DNA of 5,161 nucleotides from an uncultured Bacteroides sp. Its GTDB lineage: Bacteria; Bacteroidota; Bacteroidia; Bacteroidales; Bacteroidaceae. The notes under the pieces are model-generated. The model was not told the DNA's origin. It did no database searches and saw nothing but the letters and a program-made list of their open reading frames with translations. Below are positions 1 through 5,161 of this stretch, piece by piece. A program made the translations under genes and the position numbers. The stretch covers positions 1 through 5,161 of the forward strand of contig CAUHML010000213.1 of the NCBI GenBank assembly GCA_959606905.1, read 5' to 3'. How positions within the stretch are numbered: the first letter of the stretch is position 1; each line of letters starts with the position of its first letter.

Positions 1-116
1 GAGAGTTACACTCTATTAAAGGTTTCGTGACAAAGGAGTTTCATTCCTGTTACAGGACAGTTCCACACATGTCACCCTCCCCTTTTCCTTCCGGCCATAT
101 TACCTAACAATATAAA
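1..116. other. Intergenic region downstream of the LytTR gene
   Basis: I find no coding sequence here on either strand. The region is the 3' flank of the minus-strand LytTR gene (stop codon 117-119). It contains a 13-nt palindrome at 45-57, an outer inverted-repeat pair at 27-32 and 70-75, and a short hairpin at 2-14 (AGAGT, loop TAC, ACTCT). None is followed by a T tract on the minus strand, so I cannot call a terminator for the operon; it may lie beyond the window edge. Confidence 0.6.
27..75. repeat. Nested inverted repeats in the 3' flank
   Basis: GTGACA at 27-32 is the exact reverse complement of TGTCAC at 70-75. Between them lies the perfect 13-nt palindrome TCCTGTTACAGGA (45-57: 6-nt arms around one T). 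In RNA this could form a closed outer stem with an inner hairpin in the 3' UTR of the LytTR transcript. As DNA, the inner palindrome could be a binding site for a dimeric protein. There is no U-run, so it is not a standard intrinsic terminator. Function unknown. Confidence 0.4.
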
Positions 117-968
117 TTAGAGATTTAAGCGCTCTTTCAGCAAACGGTAGCCACTATTACTGACTTTCAGCTTTCGACCGTTTTTTAAGATCAGTTGATA
201 AGACTCCTTGCCGAACAATTCCAGACGGGATATCTGCTTAACCTGAACGATGGCCGAACGATGGATACGGACAAAGTCTGATTCAGGCAGATGAGTTTCA
301 AAATATTTCATCGTCTGTTCTTTAATATACTCCCCTTCAGGAGTAATCAATGTCACATAGTCGCCACAAGACTGAATATAAAGCAAGTCCGCCAATTCTA
401 TCAAATGAATTTTAGTTCCGTCTTTCACTGTGATCCGATCCAGGCAGTCTTCCGCATCCGCACCGGCTTCTTCCTCTTTCTTCCGGCTGGCCTCCGCTTT
501 CCTGCGGTCTTCCATCCAGGTTTCCTGCATGGTTACCAATTGATTTTCCATCTCCTCACGCTCGCCCGCAGCAAATTGCAAACGATACCATAACAGGATG
601 ATGCTCCACAGTAAGGCCACATAACAGAATCGGAAAGGAAGTGTGAGTATAAAAGAAGTGTAGACTGCATGATTAATAAACTCCAAGATCCACCGGATAA
701 AGAAACTGCCCACCAAAGTACAAGATATGCCTAATATAGTGATAAAAAGCGTAGTAATGGAAATATGGACAAAGCCGAGAACATACCATGCCCAATAAGC
801 CGACAGGGCAAACAGCAGAGTTGCAGCCATTCCGTCCAACAAGGAAACCCATATACCATCGTCTGTGTACCCCCACAGGAAAAGGCCTTGTACGCAGGCA
901 ACCAGCAGCAGCAAGCCCAAAGCAACTATCCACCTTTGCGATGACGCCTGTATAGGATGTGTATCCAT
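117..968 (-). CDS. Membrane-anchored LytTR-domain transcriptional regulator
   Basis: This is a 283-aa predicted DNA-binding regulator fixed in the inner membrane. Residues ~13-130 contain four hydrophobic segments (about 13-33, 42-63, 68-90 and 106-128). They are followed by a charged, Glu/Arg/Lys-rich stretch (~132-172) that looks like a coiled coil. Residues ~178-281 form a LytTR domain: DRITVKDG opens it, LLYIQSCGDYVTLIT matches the core strands, and FVRIHRSAIVQVKQI is the hallmark motif. There is no receiver domain with a phospho-acceptor Asp and no histidine kinase or ATPase domain, so it looks like a one-component regulator. The membrane and coiled-coil half resembles the input half of LytS-type kinases with the catalytic part replaced by LytTR (inference). 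The ATG lies 12 nt after the LiaF-like gene's stop, indicating an operon and possibly coupled translation. The LytTR assignment is firm; the ligand and target genes are unknown. Confidence 0.93.
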   Translation of the reverse strand: MDTHPIQASSQRWIVALGLLLLVACVQGLFLWGYTDDGIWVSLLDGMAATLLFALSAYWAWYVLGFVHISITTLFITILGISCTLVGSFFIRWILEFINHAVYTSFILTLPFRFCYVALLWSIILLWYRLQFAAGEREEMENQLVTMQETWMEDRRKAEASRKKEEEAGADAEDCLDRITVKDGTKIHLIELADLLYIQSCGDYVTLITPEGEYIKEQTMKYFETHLPESDFVRIHRSAIVQVKQISRLELFGKESYQLILKNGRKLKVSNSGYRLLKERLNL

Positions 969-980
969 ATTCCGCCCGTC

Positions 981-1724
981 TTAATTTTTAACGACCAAGC
1001 CACTCCACGAAAGAGTCCCCCTTATCACCAGCACCTTTTGAGGATTTTCCTCTCTCTCCCAACGTTTATCCTCATAACCGCCCATGAATGTGCTGCAAAG
1101 ACATTTTATGGTCCAGTCCGCAGGCACATAGAGTTCAATGCCCCCAAATTTACAATCTACATCCAACGGTGTCTCTCCTACGGGAATGTCCGTACGCCGC
1201 ATGTCAATGATGCTGCCGCCAAAGCGAGTCTGAATACTTCCCCCCTTCAACATTTCATCCAATATGACCTGACGGACTCCGCTGAAAGCATTCTCCGAAT
1301 GCAAAAAGCCATCTGCCGAAGTATAATTCATCGTTTTAAATTCTTCCGGAGTCCGACCGTACCCATGGTTTCTAGATCTCCCACCATGACTGAAAACAGT
1401 GACAATTCCTATCAGAATCAGAATAGCAGGCAGCATAAATGCCTGCATATCCGTACCACACAAAGCGCTGAGCTGATCATTCAAGTAGTAGGCACTGATA
1501 CCCAGTAATATCAGTCCGAACACTAAATGACGACGTACCAATGAATAAACGCCGATGACTGCCACGACTGCCTGCCAAGATACCAGCAGGTCATAAACGG
1601 GAACTGTGATCCATTGCATATTACGTGCCAAAAGGAGTCCTCCGCAGGCGATAAAGAGAAATGCTATCAAGAACTTTACAGACGCATGTCCTCTGCTGAG
1701 CTGAATTTTTTGTTTTGTTTTCAT
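981..1724 (-). CDS. LiaF-like membrane protein (cell-envelope stress family)
   Basis: This 247-aa protein has a short cytoplasmic N-terminus and four hydrophobic segments (about 17-36, 47-62, 66-82 and 94-112). A Gly/Arg/Ser-rich linker follows (~113-125), then a soluble C-terminal domain (~145-247) with regularly spaced short strands: LKGGSIQTRFGGSIIDMRR, LDVDCKFGGIELYVP and STFMGGYED. These repeated FGG and strand motifs are typical of the LiaF C-terminal (DUF2154-type) beta fold. In Firmicutes, LiaF is a membrane inhibitor of the LiaS/LiaR envelope-stress system; the role here is inferred by family only. I chose the ATG at 1724 because an A-rich, SD-like AAAGAAAG precedes it and the protein then starts with a normal basic tail before helix 1. 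The frame stays open to 1979, but that extension covers candidate promoters and reaches the preceding terminator. Its partner is probably the LytTR regulator 12 nt downstream. Confidence 0.88.
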   Translation of the reverse strand: MKTKQKIQLSRGHASVKFLIAFLFIACGGLLLARNMQWITVPVYDLLVSWQAVVAVIGVYSLVRRHLVFGLILLGISAYYLNDQLSALCGTDMQAFMLPAILILIGIVTVFSHGGRSRNHGYGRTPEEFKTMNYTSADGFLHSENAFSGVRQVILDEMLKGGSIQTRFGGSIIDMRRTDIPVGETPLDVDCKFGGIELYVPADWTIKCLCSTFMGGYEDKRWEREENPQKVLVIRGTLSWSGLVVKN

Positions 1725-1728
1725 TGTT

Positions 1729-1737
1729 CTTTCTTTT
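1729..1737 (-). promoter_or_regulatory. Ribosome-binding region that decides the LiaF-like start
   Basis: On the minus strand the bases before the ATG at 1724 read TTAAAAGAAAGAACA. The purine-rich AAAAGAAAG sits about 4-12 nt upstream of the start, as expected for A-rich Bacteroides translation starts. The alternative in-frame ATGs at 1775 and 1979 lack a comparable segment at that spacing as far as I can see. Confidence 0.5.
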
Positions 1738-1765
1738 AATGATTGATAATCGAGGATTACAGTCA

Positions 1766-1796
1766 CAAAGTTCATCAAATGAAGGCAATACAGAAA
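1766..1796 (-). promoter_or_regulatory. Candidate proximal promoter of the LiaF-like/LytTR operon (weak match)
   Basis: On the minus strand, TTTC (1793-1796) and GAACTTTG (1766-1773) are separated by 19 nt. The Bacteroides housekeeping consensus is TTTG, about 19-21 nt, then TAnnTTTG, so each box has one mismatch and the spacing fits. Transcription would begin near 1759, giving a leader of roughly 35 nt. The imperfect boxes would suit a promoter that needs an activator, and phased direct repeats lie just upstream (1801-1855). This is inference from pattern only. Confidence 0.3.
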
Positions 1797-1800
1797 GAGT

Positions 1801-1855
1801 ATTTCTATAAATGCACGTTCTTTCCCCGATGAATGACGGATATTTCCCGATAAAT
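1801..1855 (-). promoter_or_regulatory. Phased direct repeats, candidate LytTR-type operator
   Basis: On the minus strand, ATTTATCGGGAAA begins at 1855 and ATTCATCGGGGAAA at 1834. Their first ten bases match at nine positions and the offset is exactly 21 nt. A third, degenerate copy, ATTTATAGAAAT, begins at 1812, offset 22 nt. LytTR regulators such as AgrA and AlgR bind pairs of short direct repeats about two helical turns apart, so this geometry fits. The repeat sequence itself does not match the published AgrA-type consensus closely. The repeats lie roughly 60-100 nt upstream of the start inferred from the proximal promoter. Confidence 0.4.
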
Positions 1856-1895
1856 AAAAGATGAAAATAAGCAATTCGTTACACGCAAATCTGCA

Positions 1896-1903
1896 CAAAG
1901 ATA
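1896..1903 (-). promoter_or_regulatory. Candidate distal -7 box of the LiaF-like/LytTR operon
   Basis: The minus strand reads TATCTTTG, a perfect match to the Bacteroides -7 consensus TAnnTTTG. It lies after the lipoprotein terminator and upstream of the LiaF-like gene. I see no TTTG at the expected -33 spacing. Transcription from here would give a leader of about 165 nt containing the direct repeats at 1801-1855. Confidence 0.4.
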
Positions 1904-1979
1904 GAAAAGGTTCTTTTGAAGTGGATGAAAAGAGAAAAAAGTTTTTGTATTCTATAGACAGTGCATCTTTATTATGCAT

Positions 1980-2013
1980 AAAAAAACAGGTACTAATTTT
2001 AAATCAGCACCTG
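1980..2013 (-). terminator. Intrinsic terminator of the small lipoprotein gene
   Basis: On the minus strand, a 12-bp stem (CAGGTGCTGATT paired with AATTAGTACCTG, two G-U pairs) closes a 3-nt loop at 1987-2013 and is followed directly by seven T residues (1980-1986). It lies 53 nt past the lipoprotein stop codon. It should separate that gene from the LiaF-like/LytTR operon. Confidence 0.8.
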
Positions 2014-2066
2014 CATATTCAGAAGATATTTGCCTAAACTATCTTTAATTCCTCACAATAGCATTT

Positions 2067-2585
2067 TTAATTGGAAGCGTCAAAAGTACGATCCCCCTGT
2101 GTACTGCTTCTAAAACAAAGCTTCCACTCCCCTAGAAAACGAACCGGCTTAAAATACCAGGTAGTAGTATTGGGACGTGTATCTTTCTCATCATTCTTGG
2201 GAAACAAAATCACCTTACAACGGACTTCATTATCAAGAGCTTCTTTAAAAATATAGTCAGTAATGCTATAATCGTATATCGGGAAAGCTTTCAGCCTATG
2301 CAACACACTCTTTAACTGAGTATTATCCAAAAGTTCCGGCTGAGCAAAAGGATCATCCGCTTTCGTTTCGTGCAGCATAATAGCTGCATCAGCATATCGC
2401 TGCTCCTTTACTGCGGTCATAAACTGATTAGTAAGTTCCAATACCTTTATAGTATCTTTCTTACTCAAAGCCATAGTTTGTTTTACAGTAGATGGATCGT
2501 CTCTTTCCTCTTTCTTACCACCCTGACCACACGAAACAATGAGTATTGAAGCAAGCCCAAGAATCAACAAATTAGTTTTTCTCAT
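2067..2585 (-). CDS. Small predicted lipoprotein of unknown function
   Basis: This 172-aa protein begins with a lipoprotein signal peptide: MRK, a hydrophobic core (residues 5-17), then the lipobox IVSC with the lipidated Cys at 19. The mature N-terminus GQGGKKEERDD is a charged, flexible tether. Its acidic residues are not directly next to the Cys, so it is not a clear surface-export signal, and periplasmic-facing or surface location is open. Residues ~42-75 form a likely amphipathic helix (FMTAVKEQRYADAAIML). The rest alternates predicted strands, including EVRCKVILFP, TTWYFKPV and the closing GEWKLCF. A helix followed by a curved sheet ending this way recalls NTF2-like/DUF4878-type small lipoproteins, but I do not recognise the family with confidence. 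Cys123 and Cys157 could pair. It starts 20 nt after a terminator T tract with no obvious promoter of its own. Confidence 0.85.
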   Translation of the reverse strand: MRKTNLLILGLASILIVSCGQGGKKEERDDPSTVKQTMALSKKDTIKVLELTNQFMTAVKEQRYADAAIMLHETKADDPFAQPELLDNTQLKSVLHRLKAFPIYDYSITDYIFKEALDNEVRCKVILFPKNDEKDTRPNTTTWYFKPVRFLGEWKLCFRSSTQGDRTFDASN

Positions 2586-2605
2586 ACGTACTATAATGTA
2601 AAGAG

Positions 2606-2634
2606 AAAAAAAGAGTGCCCGAAAGCACTCTTTT
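2606..2634 (-). terminator. Intrinsic terminator after the large surface-protein gene
   Basis: On the minus strand the stem AAGAGTGC/GCACTCTT, extendable by two A-T pairs, encloses the loop TTTCGG, which can be drawn as a TTCG tetraloop closed by a T-G pair. Seven T residues follow (2606-2612, overlapping the arm). It lies 36 nt past the surface-protein stop codon. The next gene's ATG is only 20 nt beyond the T tract, so it may be a partial terminator or attenuator. The opposite strand has a weaker T-rich side. Confidence 0.8.
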
Positions 2635-2670
2635 CTTCAAGTTTATTATAAATAGAGTTACTCACTCAGT

Positions 2671-5161
2671 TTATCCTACAGTCTTAGCTACATGACATAC
2701 AATATCAAATTTTACTGTACCCCACGCATATTCAACTACTACAGGAAGTTTGATATCAAACTCACCTACTTCAACTTTATTGTTGATATAAGTCAATGTA
2801 CCAAAGTTGCCCTTGGCAATTTCTTCTGTAGTAACACCATCGTATTTAACCTGTAAATTGGCAGGGATCGGTTCATATTTACCATTTATGGTAGTCTCAG
2901 CCTCCTTTGTATCAATAGTAACTGATTTAACACCATAATATGTATAATAGTTAATCGGAGCAATCTTGAATGCTTCATTTCTCCAGTCAGTGAATGCCAA
3001 CTTAAGATCAATCTTAGAGCCTTCTGCACCAACGTCTACACCATCCTTAAAGTTATCCATCTTATCAGCTTCTACAGTGATAGGACGCAAGAACTTAACG
3101 TCGAATTCATTGTTTGCTACCGCATTCAATGACTTGCCACATTCATTTACTGTTTCAACAGAAAGTCTAGCAGTCAGGTTGTCAGCCAATGCATCACGAC
3201 CGGCAACATTCAACAAATCTTTAGCAATATCATTGTTAGCCAATGCGATAAGATCTTCTCCATTATTATCTACAGCATCAGTAATAGTCGCAATGACTGT
3301 ATTTGCAATAGTTGGAGTACTAGCTAACAACTGAGTACGATCAGCGTTTACACTCAGTGTATAAATTGTTCCAGATACACCAGTCATTTTAGCATCCTTC
3401 GGATCAACAAATCTGAAAGTCTTAGTCAGTTCAGCATCTGCAAAGTCTGTATAAACAGAAGCTATTTCAGAAATTGTAACATCATGACCATTAAAGGTAT
3501 CCAAAATGAATTTATTAAAGCGCATGATATCATGACCTGTTGCAGCAGGAACTTCAGTGTTTACATGGATTTCATCATAGCCTGAACCTCCTTCATTAGA
3601 ATTGCTAGCAAACCAGATTTGTTTAGTCTTATCAGAATTTGCCAAAGTACCAGTCGGGGTTACATTACGAGGATTAGGAGTCCAAGTCAATGTTACATAT
3701 ACATAATCGTTAGAAATAACATTGCCCTGAATGTCTTTGTTCTCTTTGGTGTAACGAACAATAGCCTTCATTGAAGCATTTGCACTGAAATATTCATAAG
3801 CATAGTTTGCAGGAATAGTCCATTGCAAAACTTCAGTCATTGTACCTTCAACATCAGCCTCAGTTTGTTCAACCTTAGTAGACAGTTTAGTCAAAGGCAT
3901 AGCATCCAAAGTTGCTTCACTATATTGAATCATCGGTCCGTCATAGATATAACTTCTTTCGAAATCTTCCTTAGAGATATTCAGCTGAGCCAAAATTTGT
4001 TCTTCAATCTGGAACCAAGTTACCTCCTGAACCCAATCCTCTGTTCTACAGCTCAATGTAAATTCTTCATTGAATGTATATTCTGTTGTCGCAGTAATAC
4101 GGTCTTCAGCAGGAGCACCTGTAATTTCCACCTTCAAGTAACCTACAGCTACTTTCTTCTTAGAGTTATTATCATTCAAGAATACACGAACCAACGGCAT
4201 ACGCCCTACAGTAGCTTGATTTTGTTCTGTAGCTCCCCATTCAGCAGCTTTACCATCTTTCGGCAACTGAGGTCTCAAAACAGAGCCTTTCAATGCGGCA
4301 TGTGCACTTTGAGAAGTTTTGTTACTACCATCAATATAACCTACCAATTCATAAGAATAGCTGAAGCCGGCTTTTTCTACTGTACCAGACGCTGCATTTT
4401 CATCCCACTTAGTATGAGCATCACCTGCACCATAATGAGTCTGAACATATTCTGCCAAATCAACTGTTTCATCCCAAGCTACTTTTACTTCAGGAGCATT
4501 TTGGATAGCATCGGCAGCTTTAACAGCCAAATGATTTTCACCGGCAACTTTTGCATTATTCAAAACTAAATCTGTAATCTTAACAGCCTTAACTGCAGCA
4601 TAATCAGAAGTGATAACCGAGCGTTTGTTATCACCATTCAAATAATTGGCCTGTAAAGCCAAAACTGTTACTTTGTTGTCATTCGCAATATCTTTAATAG
4701 TTCCTTCAGTCAACTTAGCCCAAACAGTCAACTCACCATTTTTAGGTTCAACCTTAGAAATCTCTGGAACTACCACTCCATCGGCAGCACGAGCATATTC
4801 TTTATCGTAAGCCAAGAATTTCAAATCTTCTTTAACCAAATTACGAACATCAGCTGTAGATGGGTTCATGTGGTATGTAGCAGATAATTCAGGAGTGACC
4901 TCAGTTGTTACAGTTTCTTTTACAGGAGCATCATCTTTATTATCAGCATCTGCATTTACATCTGTAGCAGTCAAAGCCTTGTAAACAAATGATTTTACAG
5001 CAATTGCTTCAATACCCTGATAGTACAGTTCCGGTTCAAATACCAAAGCTTTCAAATCAGTTACGACAGAGAATGTAGCAGATTTGCCATCTAGTTCAAT
5101 GACATAACCAATCACCTCACCAGTTTCTTCATCTTTCACTTCTGTAATAGAACCAACGCTT
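2671..5161 (-). CDS. Large Bacteroides-type surface protein, 5'-partial
   Basis: The reading frame is open to the window edge, so the true start, signal peptide and any lipobox are missing; about 829 residues are visible. The GTG at 5139 is internal, since in-frame codons for SVGSITE precede it. Numbering from that GTG: residues 1-30 (VIGYVIELDGKSATFSV) look like the end of the strand repeats that follow a coiled-coil region in DUF4988-type Bacteroides proteins. The motif FEPELYYQGIEAI (35-46) and YHMNPSTADV (89-98) are ones I associate with that family. Residues ~120-190, 215-340, 350-490 and 500-822 alternate predicted beta strands separated by polar turns, consistent with several Ig-like domains. 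An Asp/Asn-rich loop is at 60-70. There is no transmembrane helix, no LPXTG and no obvious C-terminal sorting domain, so anchoring presumably depends on the missing N-terminus. Only three Cys are visible (364, 667, 815). Codons favour A/T endings more than in the LytTR gene. The function is unknown; it could be an adhesin-like or ligand-binding surface protein. Confidence 0.88.
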   Translation of the reverse strand, partial: SVGSITEVKDEETGEVIGYVIELDGKSATFSVVTDLKALVFEPELYYQGIEAIAVKSFVYKALTATDVNADADNKDDAPVKETVTTEVTPELSATYHMNPSTADVRNLVKEDLKFLAYDKEYARAADGVVVPEISKVEPKNGELTVWAKLTEGTIKDIANDNKVTVLALQANYLNGDNKRSVITSDYAAVKAVKITDLVLNNAKVAGENHLAVKAADAIQNAPEVKVAWDETVDLAEYVQTHYGAGDAHTKWDENAASGTVEKAGFSYSYELVGYIDGSNKTSQSAHAALKGSVLRPQLPKDGKAAEWGATEQNQATVGRMPLVRVFLNDNNSKKKVAVGYLKVEITGAPAEDRITATTEYTFNEEFTLSCRTEDWVQEVTWFQIEEQILAQLNISKEDFERSYIYDGPMIQYSEATLDAMPLTKLSTKVEQTEADVEGTMTEVLQWTIPANYAYEYFSANASMKAIVRYTKENKDIQGNVISNDYVYVTLTWTPNPRNVTPTGTLANSDKTKQIWFASNSNEGGSGYDEIHVNTEVPAATGHDIMRFNKFILDTFNGHDVTISEIASVYTDFADAELTKTFRFVDPKDAKMTGVSGTIYTLSVNADRTQLLASTPTIANTVIATITDAVDNNGEDLIALANNDIAKDLLNVAGRDALADNLTARLSVETVNECGKSLNAVANNEFDVKFLRPITVEADKMDNFKDGVDVGAEGSKIDLKLAFTDWRNEAFKIAPINYYTYYGVKSVTIDTKEAETTINGKYEPIPANLQVKYDGVTTEEIAKGNFGTLTYINNKVEVGEFDIKLPVVVEYAWGTVKFDIVCHVAKTVG

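Larger units (their letters stand above)
1725..2066. other. 342-nt intergenic regulatory region
   Basis: No gene is supported here. On the minus strand, in order of transcription, it holds the lipoprotein gene's 3' UTR and terminator (1980-2013), a Bacteroides-like -7 box (1896-1903), phased direct repeats (1801-1855), a second weaker promoter candidate (1766-1796), and the ribosome-binding region of the LiaF-like gene (1729-1737). An in-frame open stretch continues the LiaF-like frame up to 1979. I read it as non-coding because its predicted peptide is unlike the family and it abuts the terminator T tract. Confidence 0.65.

Noticed and set aside
1..116. LytTR-type direct repeats or a terminator in the 3' flank
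   Set aside because: GTT-containing segments near 6 and 61 do not match the known LytTR consensus or each other well, and no hairpin is followed by a T run on the minus strand.
291..593. Plus-strand open frame across the LytTR gene
   Set aside because: It is antisense to the recognisable LytTR domain and has no family-like sequence.
1725..1979. An 85-codon N-terminal extension of the LiaF-like protein, starting at ATG 1979 (or at ATG 1775)
   Set aside because: The extension begins against the terminator T tract, overlaps promoter-like sequence and the direct repeats, and does not look like a LiaF N-terminus. The ATG at 1724 has an A-rich ribosome-binding segment and gives a normal family-like start.
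3823..4569. A long plus-strand open frame inside the surface-protein gene
   Set aside because: It lies wholly antisense to a well-supported coding region, its Ser/Phe/Ile/Cys-rich composition is typical of a reverse-strand shadow, and no promoter or ribosome-binding site is evident.
5137..5139. GTG as the start codon of the large surface protein
   Set aside because: In-frame codons continue upstream to the window edge with no stop, and there is no signal peptide after this GTG, so it is an internal valine.
1..5161. CRISPR arrays, tRNA/rRNA genes, insertion sequences or an invertible promoter
   Set aside because: I saw no regularly spaced long repeats, no tRNA- or rRNA-like sequence, no transposase, and no long inverted-repeat pair flanking a promoter. 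The region upstream of the surface gene, where phase inversion would be expected, is outside the window.

Overview
The window looks like chromosomal DNA from a gut Bacteroidales, most likely a Bacteroides species. The evidence is the moderate-to-low GC content, A-rich ribosome-binding regions instead of strong Shine-Dalgarno sites, a Bacteroides-type -7 box (TAnnTTTG), and a very large surface protein of a kind I associate with Bacteroides. All four genes lie on the minus strand, so transcription runs from high to low coordinates. The species cannot be told from this sequence.

In transcription order: (1) 5161-2671, the C-terminal ~829 residues of a large, beta-rich, probably surface-exposed protein whose N-terminus lies outside the window; it ends at a strong intrinsic terminator (2606-2634). 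(2) 2585-2067, a small lipoprotein of unknown function. It starts only 20 nt after that terminator's T tract and has its own terminator at 1980-2013. (3) A 342-nt intergenic region (1725-2066) holding that terminator, two candidate promoters, and phased direct repeats with 21/22-nt spacing. (4) 1724-981, a four-helix membrane protein with a LiaF-like C-terminal domain. (5) 968-117, a membrane-anchored LytTR-type DNA-binding protein, 12 nt downstream. (6) 1-116, no gene, but nested inverted repeats.

The most interesting unit is the LiaF-like/LytTR pair. The regulator has membrane helices and a coiled-coil linker fused directly to a LytTR domain, with no receiver or kinase domain in between. 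It is translated just after a LiaF-like membrane protein. The region upstream of the pair carries direct repeats two helical turns apart, the geometry LytTR proteins are known to favour. I infer a compact membrane-tethered envelope-sensing switch that may regulate itself. The sequence supports the architecture. The signal, the interaction and the autoregulation are inference.

The surface protein and the lipoprotein may be partly co-transcribed through terminator read-through, but nothing visible links them to the LiaF/LytTR pair.
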